DNA from: Balanoglossus misakiensis
Taxonomy: Eukaryota; Hemichordata
Assembly (NCBI GenBank): GCA_040954595.2
Contig: CM082582.2
Coordinates: forward strand, 8,618,001-8,682,000
DNA length: 64,000 bases
Direction of reading: 5' to 3'
Under the pieces are notes generated by a model that was given only the letters and a program-made list of their open reading frames with translations, had not been told where the DNA came from and searched no databases. Below are positions 50,662 to 63,658 of the stretch, piece by piece. Numbering within the stretch: position 1 is the stretch's first letter; every line of letters starts with the position of its first letter. Both the position numbers and the translations under genes were made by a program.

Positions 50662-52204
50662 GGGGAAGTCGTTAAACACACAACTCTTGGAAAGACCCCA
50701 GATTGCAGAATCGAGCGCCTTGTTGTTTTGTCGTTGAATGAACCTGTTTCTGCCTCGTGGAAAATTAAGAACCGTATCCATTAGTCGAGAAAATATTAGC
50801 GTAAATGACTTAAAAGGAAGGGATAAAAAACAGTTCCTTTATTTGTGTCCGCTTCGGGCAAATAGCGGCACTAAATGACAAGGGATTGGAAGGGTCTCAG
50901 TCAGAACTGACGGTAAAGGATTCTCGTCGGTCCCAGCCGCTCTGGGCCCGATATGCCATTAATTAAATAGCCAGCTATTGCAGGTACTTGACAATCGCGA
51001 AATGGCGCCCTTCTTCAGTTACAAAAAGGCCGCCCAAGCTAGACGCGAGAGAGATCGAGAGTGTGAGCTTTTTGACGTTTCATTGGAGAAAGAAAGGTTA
51101 AAAAAACATCCGCGCTTGCGTAAGAAAATAGTGATACCTGGCTGAAGATCCATTCGCCCACTTAGCGTCTTTTTACACAAAACACGAGGGCGGAGTTCAG
51201 TGACATGTTCTTTTTCATTTTGACAGTAGAATCGCTGCTTGTACACCTTTATATACATAGATAGATACACAGATACATCCATAGATAAGTAGTAGATAAA
51301 TGGATAGCTCCATGGTAGGTTTGTAATCTCTGTATCAACGATACCAGCTCCGCCATCGGGCAATGCAAGGTACATGATATAAACCACAGGATTGGGTCTA
51401 CCTTGAAACGACTCGAAGGGATCTAGGAAGATGTAGAGCTTCCTGACTACAACTAGCATAAACACGAGACAAAAATTTTGAGGCGATCTTTTACCATTTT
51501 AAATTTGACGAGTATCCCGGGGACAGATCTGCAGTTGAAAATCATAAGTCTTCCCCGTCTTTCAATTTTATATCGAAGACTGAGCGAAATAATTTCGGTA
51601 ATTGACTCAATTCATGGGTGCCCGCCAACAATATTTTGGTAGCCCAGCTTGATTGCCAAATGTTTGTAAATTTTGCATCTGGTCATCTAGTCTTAAACAG
51701 TGTTGCGCAATATTTCAAATGTGCGAAGAAACGAGTGCCTGCCATTCAAGCTGGCATCTCAGTCACGTGATAGATAGGAACTCAATGAGCAAGAATATGC
51801 AAATTTGCTTTGATTTAAATATAGGCATGTATGATAAAATCACGTTTATTCTTATATAAAATAAAGTGAAGTATTGAGAAGTCGTTTACCAACAGTGCCG
51901 GAATTTACCAAAACAGCCTGGCTATATTTTTGATATTTTTTGTATAAATTATATATACCCTTCCTTCTTTTTACTACTCGTTTGACTTCGAGTCGACTAG
52001 AAAACCGGTGCTAAACTGCTTTATCATTTTCTGAGTCCGTGGTACAAATGAACTGGTTATTATCGCCGGAAATCATTTATATTCCATAATCTTTTTAGGT
52101 TATATTATGGGAACGACCGAAGCCACCGCAGCGATGTGCCGAACTCTTCCTTGGGGACTCCGCCTCTTACCGCCAGGAAAGCATGGACTGTGGATGACCA
52201 AGGA

Positions 52205-52273
52205 CTGGTAGCCATAACTTCAAGGGACTGTTGCTGTAACTTTAAAGGTACATTAGCGGTAACTTTTGATGAT
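52205..52273. repeat. Three imperfect 23-bp tandem units, possibly within a dispersed element
   Basis: Units at 52205-52227, 52228-52250 and 52251-52273 share the core G(T/G)AACTT or ATAACTT at the same offset. The block 52080-52555 around them looks like one unit and ends in AATAAAGAAATAAAC (from about 52540), like the 3' end of a retroposed or UTR-derived element. No terminal repeat or coding frame was found, so the class is unknown. Confidence 0.5.
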
Positions 52274-55200
52274 TATTTCACTTTTTTGTTCGACTCAACA
52301 ACTGCTGTTTTTGTTCTACTCACTAATACAGGCTAAATGTCATACATTGGGCTTCTGAACAAAGTATGCAAGCTTGTAAAGTGTCATGTTATTGTTGATA
52401 TTGGAATTTGAGTCCGGACTAAAATTCCGCTGTCAACATTAAAATGGCTAGTAATGCATATATTGACTGTAGTGGTAAGCTGAGTGTACAGTCACTGTAC
52501 TGGTTCATATCTAAAAGTTTGATCATGTTCAGAATGAAAATAAAGAAATAAACAATGTATTAAATTAATAGAGAGCCATATTAAAAACACATAGGCAAGA
52601 AAATGGGCGAAGACGGGGGGGGGGGGGTGAATATAGCAATAGCGGGTGGGTAATACAGGTAAGCCTTTTTGAAACGCTGTTGAGTTTCACACGTGGTTCA
52701 CGAGTGACACTTGGGTGGTTTTATCGAACGGGGGAAGTACATGTATAGCAAAATATGATCGAGTAAACAATCGCAATAGACACTTTTCTCCGCTTAAGGT
52801 TGAGTGACACCTTCAAAAAGGTGAGCTTTGAGTGGAAGAAAATTGAGTCGACTCTTATCGGATCTACCGCCAGCTTTCTTCCCATACGCCGTGTCGTTTG
52901 TTGCCAATCGGCCGCGCACAAAAGACGCGCACATTAAGAAGGAAACGCGCGGTTTCAGTAAGTGATTAGTTATAGCGTTTATTGAAAAAGCTGATGGCCG
53001 TAAATGACATGTATATTTACCGCCTATCCACTTGAATTGAAATCACAAAAGCCGGCTTGGATGGGATCAGTGTCCGCACATTTTCCCCAGTTAAGTTCCC
53101 CAATCATCGGAACAACATGATAGAATATCCTGTCCACACGATGCCTGGCGAAATCCCCCCGACTAAATTCCATCGCTAAGTCTCATTATCGCTAATCAAA
53201 CTATAACGGTTTTAAGGTTGTTTGCAGCGGTTTAATCAGGGGGCAAATACCGCTGGGCCCAACAGCTCCTCAGAAATACGTTGAATGTAATTTGAAGTCT
53301 ACAGAGGCAAAACCTCTTTCCAGGAGAGCGCGTTCGCGCATTGTACAGCGCTCGCCAACGTAATCCGTCTATCCGCGACGAGCTGTATACCCTAATACCT
53401 AGAGCGAAGGGTCACACCTGGGGTCGGCAACGATCTTGCTCCGCTAAACGAGCGTACTTAACCCGTACTAGAATGCCTGAAAACTGGGGGGCAAAAGTGT
53501 GTAACTCTCGCTTATTTAGACACAGCCAATCAGTCTAGACGCGCAACAGCCTTGAGCGTCGTCCCAATTTGCCATGTTATTTGTTTTAGCGATTGATTCG
53601 CCATTGTCACCACGCTCCCTCGAATATCTTTCGTCTCAAATCAAACCTATAATACTAACGGCAATTTTCTTAGGTTAACGTACAACACACGAGCCCATGC
53701 ATTCGATCTTGGCAATATTTTTACACAAATGAAGTATAATTAAGGAGACTTGTGACATCAATCCAACCTTCATCGCATGAATATGTAACACCACGATTTC
53801 AGAATATTGCATCGGTGATGTCGGCCCAATCATAGTCAAACTTGTTGCTGAAGTGATGATTTAGAAACTGATTTTTAAATGTGCATTTCCTTGGACGAAT
53901 ACCAGAAGGAGTGTCTTACACTGTGTTAATACAGTCGTTAGGGGGGCTCTCCTTGGAGGAGAGAGGGGGGGGGGATTTGTATAGCTTGGGTGAGGGCGAT
54001 GTGTCCAAACGTCCCGACGTGCTGCCGACGGGACTTTTGTAACAGGCGTGGGCGATATTAACACCACACCCGACATGAGCAGAGAGGATCGTTCCTTTTA
54101 ATAAGCACTCCATGGCAAGACGCATACTGAGATGCGTCCCCGATTCCTCTCCTCAGAACTCCGCGACCGTTGTCTGGCAGCAGCATCAGCATCTAGACGA
54201 TCTATTATCAACCCAAATTGGAAACGCTGAACAGAAACGCGAAGGGGGAAAAATGAGTGCGAACCGAACATGATCACTGAATGGGCCCGTCATTGCGCGC
54301 GCGCGGGGGAGAAGAAAATGGTTACCCGAAGAAGAAAGTGTCGCCATTCATCCTGGCTGCCACACGACAAAAAGCTGCATATCTATCTCGCGTCAGCACG
54401 CTTCCAGCATAAACACATCATCAATGGGGATGAAAACCTACATTCCAACCCTAATGCATTGTACTTGACGAGTAACCTGCCGGGCAAACGGAAGGCACTG
54501 CAAGATTTTTTTGATTCGGTGCGATTCAAATGAATAGCATCTTGCAGGACCTGACACCCAGCGCTGCAACACGAGATACATGCACTCCGTTACCATTCTG
54601 ATTACAATTTTTAATATCAAATATTCAATCGTGAATTACTTTATGAAAAACATGTTCTCTCGCTGCTTAACGGCGGTATCGTTTTACAATGATCTCTCCA
54701 TTTAGGCGCTAATCTCGGATTACCTATAGCTCCTGATGCGTCCAGATCTCAAATTAAAATTAAAAACAACCCCTTTCCTCTTTTTTGTCAAATTTCTGTT
54801 TTCCTCCGCAATCCAATGAATCAAACAACTCCTCGAAATGTAACGACAATGTCGGATAGATGATGACCCGGAGATTACAAGTGTGTAAAACGGTTGTATT
54901 GGCAATCGCATTGCAAGGAGATGACGGCTTATGCTGATCGCGCCATTGATTGCAAGAGAGACGCTTTGGAAGCAACAAAGGGGGTCCGCACAGCAATCAG
55001 ATTCGGTGGGATGAAACATCTTTACAAAACATAGTCGCCACCGACCTTGGGTTGCAAGACTCCGCCGGTCGTTTTTGTCAAGACGATCCGTGGTATTAGA
55101 TTCGAAAACAGAATGCGTGACACTGGGGGAAAAACGCGTGAATATGACGAGGGGTGTATGAAAACCTTGAAATGTAAGAATAAAGGAATGTTTATACTTC

Positions 55201-55423
55201 AAGGCACAAAAAAGTTGACGACCTTCATTTTGTATTTAAGATTCTTTATGGTATCTTTTGTAAAATCACTGTCCCTCCACAACCAAGTGATCATATAAGA
55301 GACACTGGTTGCGATATCAATTACTTAATTAATACCTGGGTCATGGTCAAGAATAATCATGCAACATCTTCTCATGTCAAGTCTCCCCCCATCGCCCGCC
55401 CCCGCTAAACTTTCGAGAATTTG

Positions 55424-55530
55424 TCATTTATCAACTGAGGTATATTTATTTCATTTATCAACTGAAAATATTGATAATCGCAAATATTTATTTCGTTTAT
55501 AAACTGAAGGTATTTATTTCATTTAACTGG
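55424..55530. repeat. Degenerate AT-rich tandem repeat
   Basis: Four copies of a TATTTATTTCATTTATCAACTGA-like unit, diverged and spaced at about 22-40 bp. Confidence 0.7.
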
Positions 55531-55540
55531 AGAGGAGAGT

Positions 55541-55578
55541 CTGTTTGTCTCTGTCTGTCTGTCTGTCTGTCTGTCTGT
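55541..55578. repeat. (GTCT)n microsatellite
   Basis: About seven near-perfect GTCT units. Confidence 0.9.
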
Positions 55579-57039
55579 TCACGTGTACTGTTTGCATGAT
55601 TACCAGAGTAATGAAATCATATCGAAAAAGGTCGTTCGATATGGTCTTTGATTTTAACATCTCATAGCAGATCATTAATTATCCAATGAAATGTGAGATA
55701 GCGTTCAGTGTTTTCGAAAGCACGGGTACTATTACAAACCTTACAAATCAGTCTGATGTCTCCAATAACCATGTACATGTACTTCAACCGAATCACATTA
55801 GCGTTGTGTGCAAGCTTCAAAGCGTACGAATCCTGCTGCGGTTATTAACCAAGTCTCGCGAGATCTCGCTATGAGAGGAAAATCATCTACCAGTATTAGA
55901 ATAGACAAATTCAATCGACAGAGTAGTCTGGGTTTTCTGGGCCCACTTTTCGACCTCGGTCCACGTTTCTACCAACTTACATCCACAAATTGGGGCATTG
56001 TCAAAAATTAGCCAGGTTGTGCTCACGAAATCAGGTTGACGTGGCGAAGTATGTAACCTACGTGTGTGCAATTTTCGAGTGCAATCACGCGGCCTAGCTT
56101 GAAATTGTGAACACCATAACAGTGTCGGCCGGGGCGTAAATATTGACTCACTCGTGCAACTTTCCCGGCTTTTTATATAGGGTGCATCAGTCACTATTCA
56201 CTGAGAGTTTTGTGAGCAAAAAATACCTGACAAATTTCTATGCACCGAATTCTGTGAAGGTGAAATATTCCATCATTTCAGTAGTGCTCCTTTAGACCGT
56301 TAAATATCTCAGGTCACGGAGAACAAGTGAATTCACCTGAGAAGAAGCTGAACATTTTGGACAAAATTATGTAACGCGTGTACAAGTGACTATTTTGCTG
56401 TTTTCTCCTGCCTATCCGATGCAGATCTGTGGCAGAATACAAAATGTGCCAAACATGCTTATGTTACATACGTGTTACCGAGGCTCAACCCACTTTTAGG
56501 TGTCCACAGGAATTACAGCAAAAAGAAGATTTAGGAAACAAAATTACCCAATCACAGTTTCAGCACAGATCATTTCTGGGAAATTAACAACCGCGTCTCC
56601 ATTCTTGCGTGAACTCCGTGATTTTGCAGAGTCGAATCGGATTGCGAGTCGACACGTGAGTCCTGACAATCACGTAGGCCTAACTGTTTAATGACGCCAG
56701 GGAATTTCTAACAACTAGCGCTGGTCGACGTCGACCGACAAATGAAAAAAAAACAAAAAAACAAGGCGCGCTTCTGACAACTGGTTATGATAAGTGTGGA
56801 GGACACGAAAGCGGTTATTACGTCATTGCCATGCAGTTCTCGTTCACAATTCCCACGCCATCTTTTCCGTTTAATTTTGCAGTATCAGACTTGTTTTTTT
56901 TATGCCAGAAAAGTCCATAAGGCAGAAAGTTCATAAGCCGCAACGTAAAACGTAGCGCAGACAATGGGCAAAAAAGGGACCAATTGTGAACGCCCGTCCT
57001 TCAGCGACCGCAGTTGGAAGCAGTATTATCGTCAGAACT

Positions 57040-57053
57040 GTTGCCATGGCAAC
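57040..57053. promoter_or_regulatory. RFX X-box palindrome
   Basis: GTTGCCATGGCAAC is a perfect 14-bp palindrome and the ideal symmetrical X-box. Confidence 0.55.
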
Positions 57054-57524
57054 CGTAATCCCCTCATTTCATATCCTGTACTCGAACACCGTCCAGTCAT
57101 TATCACACTTATCGAATCGCCACGATCAGCTGGGGGAACAGAGAAAGCAAAAAAAAACTGTGCGAGCGCATCTGTCGATCTACTTGTCACTTAAATCAGT
57201 ATGAAGCCGGCAAACTGCGACAGAAACCCAACCTGATCTGGGTTGCATCGATCTCGTTTAGTCGTGACAAGTGCAAAATTGATTAAGCTCGCGTGTATCA
57301 GCTCTGCACCTGTAGTCTGAACACTTTCTCTGCTTCCCACGAATCCGTCGGCCATCTTTTCCATTCCAAGGTGATCAGTGTTTAGATTGGGTGATTAGAA
57401 ATGTTTTCCTTTTAATCATTTTGTTGAGCAGCATTCGGAGAGGAGAGGCAATTGCGTGACAGTGGCTTGTAATGATCACGGAGAGGGAGAGAGAATCAGA
57501 TAGCATAAATGAAAGAGAGAGGGG

Positions 57525-57526
<2 letters not shown>

Positions 57527-57556
<30 letters not shown>
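57527..57556. repeat. (GACA)n microsatellite
   Basis: About seven GACA units after a G/A-rich stretch that begins near 57479. Confidence 0.9.
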
Positions 57557-58247
57557 TTGATAGAGAAACATACCGAAAGAGGCGGAGACCAAAAGGTGAA
57601 CAAACTTTAGGATGTATTCACGGGGAAATTGGTCTGATGGTCTAGTACAGCATTTTGATGATTTTCCATTCACTTCAAACTCCAAGTATAGACTTGTTGA
57701 AGTTTTTACCCTGTTAAATGAGCAAATATTTTAAGACCGGAGACAAAAGAGTGATACGGTTTTCAGATTCACTTCAGCTATTAAATTTATTAACAGGGCT
57801 TGATAAAATGAACGAATTGACGCCATATCAAGGATGTTGCTTTGCCTTGACTGCGAATAGATGGCTTCTTGTGAGATTTGTTGCGTTTAGTATGCATTGC
57901 ACGGTATTTTAGCTGCTTCTGTACCACCAGCCATTTTCCCAGAGAAAGTCCGTCCAGATTCACGAACTGCAACATTGATTTACATATTTATTTAGTTAAC
58001 CTGCATTGCTAATTTTGGTGATAATTTTTCATTTTGGCCTAACCACTTTACGTTCCAAATTGAATATTTGACTGAAAGAGGTTGTGTGATAAATATTCGT
58101 GACTGACATGACAAAATAATGTACCCAGACAAATGAAATTGGCGATGACTTCTACACAGTAATTTGCCGCCAATAATGACGCAATTTCCGCCACTTGGAT
58201 CACGCCTAGAACTCCGCTACGAGAACGATTAGCTTTGAGGTGCTCAC

Positions 58248-58330
58248 GGGGGGGGGGGGGGTGAGAGAGCGAGAGGGGGAGAGAGAGAGAGGGAGGGAGG
58301 GAGAGAGAGAGGGGGAAGGGTGAGAGAGAT
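58248..58330. repeat. G-run and polypurine tract
   Basis: A run of 13-14 G followed by about 65 nt of (GA)n and GGGA units. Confidence 0.9.
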
Positions 58331-59764
58331 TTTACACGCAACATTTTACACGCTGCAGTCCAGTTCACTCCATGAATGAACTAATTTGATTGCTGGCGAT
58401 AAGGACGCAAGGGAGTTTATTAATAACGAGAATAGAAACCAGAGCAAACCGCCGGAAAAACAGTAATGACAGAAAAAGCGTTAATCGGCAGCCAAAATCT
58501 GAGACTGAAAAAACACACAGATACAACTGATGCAGTGGCCATTTCAAGAGATTTTTGGAAATAGAGACCTCGATACGATTTCATAGACCGATAGCCGCAA
58601 TATTTCATGCAAAACCTTACAATATCAAAAATGAAATGATTGCTTAATATTTGTCATTTTAACACAAACTCGCTTCTGATGTTATCGGGTTATTTTGCAG
58701 TAACAGCGTCCATCGGCTGGCATTTATTCGCTTCCACGAGGATGCACTGACCGCCACTTTTGATTCTTAGCTGGCGTATAGAATGGCTGAACGCTTTGTG
58801 TGAAATATAGTTACTGACCACTTCATGTATGAAGCAATGTTTGTGCCTGTTGAAATTGGTGTGATGTCGTTCCCAACAATCTCATTTTTAAAATTTGGGT
58901 TTTAGCTTAGGATATCGGCGAAAATAAGATGTGAATCCATTCTCCTAAATTCCACTTGTATGTGCTGTCGTACAATGGTCCTTTCAATTAAAGGAGTGAT
59001 TTCTCGCGAAACAAAATGGATGACTCCCTAGGCCAATGGAAAAGGCTGCCGTTTCATTTCCTTTTTGGGAATTACACTTGTTGTCAATGAACAGGAGATG
59101 TATACTCCTGCCCCTTGCTACGCGCCTTTCTTTCACCCGTGTTTTCGGAACCCCCCGAGGGAAATATTACAGTCCGCTTAAGAGGACGCGGATTAAGTCA
59201 ATGCAAAGTTGGATTAGGACATTTGTCCATTTCTGTAAATCCAACATCAGTAATTTGCATGAAATCAAAAGCCGGTCCCGGGGAACAACCAACGCGCGCC
59301 CGCGCCCTTGCCGCCAAATGTTGCCGTCGTCCGACCGAGGAAATTGCAGTCCGCGACATTAACTACCGACTGTCGAATAAAATGAACATTTCATCATTCT
59401 AAGTTAATATCTTCCTCCAGTTGAGAGAGCAAACTCAACGAAGAACGCATTACAGGCTGGGCAATAAAAAGAGCTACCAAAATATTTGTAATTCCAGTGA
59501 TAGACAGCAAATATTTAGGCATAATTTGTAAAATAAAAAAAAATCACCGTTTCCCTCCCTGATTCTGACAGCACTTCAATATTAATCAACATGACGAAGT
59601 AGCTTCTTCCCGCTCACTTCCAATTATCGTGTCATTTTTACAGTCCGCCGTTCAAAGGGCCAGGTCAGCGAGCTGTACTTCCCAATGAAAAGTAATCACG
59701 CTTTCTATCTGACCGGCATTCTCGATTAATACGAATGGGGCGCTTGACTCCCGACAAAATTTAT

Positions 59765-59935
59765 CTCATTTTAAGCCGTGGACGCCATAATCTTACTCAA
59801 CGCACGCTGTCACGGGCTGGGTGATATCTCTCACGTCCACAGACGCGTCCGCTCGTCGTGCCCGCGATCTATCGTGTGTTAAGCCGTAAATACTGTCATC
59901 TTATTCAGCGCGCTGGGAAGTGATTTCCCTCCTTC
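59765..59935. repeat. Imperfect direct duplication of about 107 bp
   Basis: TAAGCCGTGGACGCCATAAT (59773) followed by CTTACTCAACGCACGCTG recurs as TAAGCCGTAAATACTGTCAT (59880) followed by CTTATTCAGCGCGCTG. The intervening sequence is less similar. It looks like an old local duplication. Confidence 0.45.
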
Positions 59936-60905
59936 CAGTCGAGGAAGCAATACCATCCTCCCAAGATCTCTCTTGATCTACCGAACGCATCGCACCTTGT
60001 GACTGCAAATTGATGGATTGCTTCAGTGTCACGTGGTCATATTAAATTCCAGTTAGTCGGCATTTTTGCCAAGATGTGATCTCACCCTCACATGAATATA
60101 AATGCAGCTTCAACGTTTATTATTTTTCTTCAAAAGAACGCCCGTGTCGATAAATTATCCACTCTTAAATAAAGCCAAAATGTGTAAACAGTAGACGTAA
60201 CTTCAGATATGCGGCATTTGTAATATTGAAAAATCGCAATACGACACATTGACTACATGAAAAATTTCTTCATTCTTCTAAAATTTACACAAAACAGTAA
60301 ATCTGCTGCTATTCCTATTGTGTAATGATTACTACCTGCAAATTCTTTGACACCCAGAATCGGCCTAATCGTAAATGCCGTTTTGGCATGAAACATTTTG
60401 GGTAAACAACCTAAAGTTCCGAAGCGAAGTTAGCCTGGCTAATACTTGCAGCGTTACTATTCTACTCGATTCGGATTCTCTTATGTAGTTCGTGGATGTA
60501 CACAAACCTTTTTTCTAGTTTTTCCTTCCGCCACTGCCGCCGCCAGAATGCCTAGTGTTTTTTTTTAATTTGTGATGACACGTTGAGATATGTCGACACT
60601 CGATCACCGCAATCAAAACCGGGTTTTACATTATCGTCATCGAGTGCTTACGAGATGAAGGACTTATCGCTTGGGTGTAGTATCTACCCATTAGGAAGTG
60701 TGAAACGACTCACCATCCTCCATAAAATAATCATTACAGTTCACAGTTAAGCGTTAAATTTCATCAAGTTGTGAAAGTATAAAGTTTTATCGCACGTCTC
60801 TTGGACCCTGTCGCCCATTCATCATCTTTTCTTAGGATTACCAGAATTATGACTAGCTTTTAACGATGGCGGCGGTCGTCCCGAGGGAAGGGGAACTTTC
60901 AACTT

Positions 60906-60918
60906 TGACCCTTGACCC
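60906..60918 (-). promoter_or_regulatory. DR1 nuclear-receptor motif
   Basis: TGACCCTTGACCC, reverse complement GGGTCAAGGGTCA, is an exact DR1. It shares 16 identical bases with the site at 39431. Confidence 0.45.
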
Positions 60919-61184
60919 CTTCGGAAGGCTTCTTAGTTTCGCCACGTACAGCCATTATGACCAGCCATGCGTTCGAGGGAAAGAGAAAACCGCAATCCAC
61001 ACGATACGCGTGAAATTACCATTTTTTAATTAAAGAAGAAAGGTAACTGGAACTTTTGGTGCTTTTGTTCATAATTTTTGTTCCGTGTGCATAAAAACTG
61101 CCAAGAATGTTAAAAGAGCACCTATAATTAAATATGTTATATTTCTGTTCTTGTTGATCGTTCCATGGCCGTTGTTGTGATGAG

Positions 61185-61230
61185 ACAGGCAGACAGACAG
61201 GCAGACAGGCATAGAGAGACAGACAGACAT
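61185..61230. repeat. (GACA/GGCA)n microsatellite
   Basis: Interspersed GACA and GGCA units with one short GAGA break. Confidence 0.85.
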
Positions 61231-63605
61231 AGTATGTTCAAGCTCATACCAAGTTATAGTTATCTTTCTTGAAGTGTAACTTACAATGCCCTTTTGTCAG
61301 AATGGCGAAGAAATAGTAGGGTGGTAGTGAGGCTGGCTTGTGACTCGGTATAGAACAGACGTTGATCGATTCTCAGTGAAAACAAGCGTCCCTCGTCTGA
61401 TTGCGAGAACTCGCGGCCCACATCAATCAAACATCAACGCCAATGCACACAATCAAAGATGACTTCCTCTCGGCATAGCAGAGAGAGAGAGAAAGAGAAA
61501 AAAACACCTAATTCTAATCGCAGTGTTTGATCTCGGGCTGTGACGAGCTGAATTATCTTTTACGTGCGCAAACCGTGGCTTAGCGCCAAAGAGGATGGAT
61601 GGGTAAACGGGTATTAAAAAGTAAATCTGATTGAATATCAACCTGTCAGGCGAATCTCCAGGCCAATAATAATTTATTTCATTCCTTCATTGATGACTGT
61701 TTCACCTGCTTAAATCGATGAAGTCTCCGATTGTGTTACTGGGAGTGAGATAACCGTCTTTATGACCCTCTCCACAAGCTCTCGTAAGCGATGTTGTTCA
61801 AAAGCCGTTTTTATGATATGACATTCTCCGTTTTAGATATGTCAAACTCGAGGAGCGTACATTCCCTAGTATCCTCTTCTGAGCAAACAGTCTATAACCT
61901 CTGAATCTGTGTAAACCGAACTAAAGGGTGAGGAGGGAGAGGGAGGGGAAGGGGTGAAATCTCTCGAGGGCTCCGGCGACTAGTAGACATCAACCCGCAG
62001 TCAGAGGTAACAGTTTTCACATCATTCAATCGTGTATATGCGTAAATCAACACATCACTCAAGCACCGTTCAAAATTAAAGACCTAAACGACAGCGGCTC
62101 TTAAAGTTTTTTTTTTTGTGCCTAACGTCGTATTACGGAGGCACTTGCCTATCGACATAAAATGGCGGCCTCTTTTACTGTATCGCACAGATCCTGGCGA
62201 TGGCGACAGACAATTAGTTTTGCCCGAAACAATATAACAACTTCGTGGCTGTTTGCGCGGTTTAGGCCTGTCTGTGAAGTAACCGATGCAAACGACACAC
62301 AAAGTGAGCCAATTCGGGATATATTTTGGCAATTTTTTATAGCATTATTATGAGGTTGTAGATCTTGCTATTGTAGGTAGGTCTCCCGTCTTTGCTGTCG
62401 TTCGCGAAAATGGCTTCATTTTCATTTCTGTGCCCGGAATCTGCAGCAAAATGTAAAAACTGTGAATTAACCTCGTGCGATTTTTGAAGTCACTTTTAGA
62501 ACCCCCCTGGTCACAGGGTTTGGTCTCTCCCTGATTACACGGTTTGAAAGTGAGTGTTGCCCAGGTGAAAATGCCTAACACCTTGGGTATTGCGCGCGTT
62601 CAACACCAATCGATCTAACAGTAAGCTTAACCAATAACGCGTACGTATACGTATGTTAGTATACTTATATTATTTCTCTCAGTCCGGCACAGAAGCTACC
62701 CGTCCATCTGGAGCGTATTTTCCCCATAAGATAAAAAAAATTCATTCGAGAAGAAAAAAACATATTCTCGTCCGTGCGGTCTGTCACCAGTATATTTCCG
62801 CTTTAAAGGCGAGTGGACTAACCTTGAACATGGCATAGCTTAAAGAAAGACGCTCCTCATAAAATGCCGAAACCATCAACCACAAAATAAACGAAGTACG
62901 CTCACATCTCCATCTCCCAGGGGGCGTTGGGGCGGACGTTACATTTTCCCTCTGATGAAGAACAAAATCAGAGAAAACCATTTTTTGCCAAAAATTGACA
63001 CCCAAACAAGAAACAAAACCTATGAAGTTTCTGATGGCGGGTAGGGGTACGGCGATCGATCGACAAAGGCGTTGAAATCGCAATAATTTATAACGGTATA
63101 AAGCAATATGCCATCGCTGTGTATTATACAAAGCCAGTGATTGAATTTCAAAGCGCCACTCAGAGACTAAATGCATGGTCTGTCATGCATGCAGTATTTA
63201 TTCTCAACCTTAGTGTTGTAATTTTTGTAATTTATTGCCGTTGATCGATGTCCCCTTAACAATCGTCACCCTTTCGATTACGTTCAGGTCTCCACGGACC
63301 GAATTCAGGAAATTTTAGAGAACCTCCTCCTCCAAAATAATAAATATCGCCACCTTTCGACCCCTGGTTTTATGGCTTTTCATGGTTTCCTTGTCATTTT
63401 ATCTTTGCTTGAAATTTAATAATTTTGTTAATTTTGAGAGAGGGATTTTCGAGATGGTTTTATTCGTCTCTGCATGATTGCGCGCGATCACTGAGCGATG
63501 GAATGGAGATGCGTTCTTTATGAATATATTTTCGGATATGATATTATCAAAAGATGAAAGTCGGAAGAAGTTATTATCCTCTAATAGGCACGTTATATTA
63601 TACTC

Positions 63606-63658
63606 ATGTCTGTCTATCTATCTGTCTGTCTGTCTGTCCGTCCGCATGCATGCATGCG
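63606..63658. repeat. (GTCT/ATCT)n plus (GCAT)n microsatellite
   Basis: GTCT and ATCT units, then GTCC, then three GCAT units. Confidence 0.9.

Noticed and set aside
22850-62170. ATGGCGGC strings (near 22854, 60866, 62161) as YY1 promoter motifs
   Set aside because: They are not associated with any other promoter feature or open frame, so hidden genes could not be supported.
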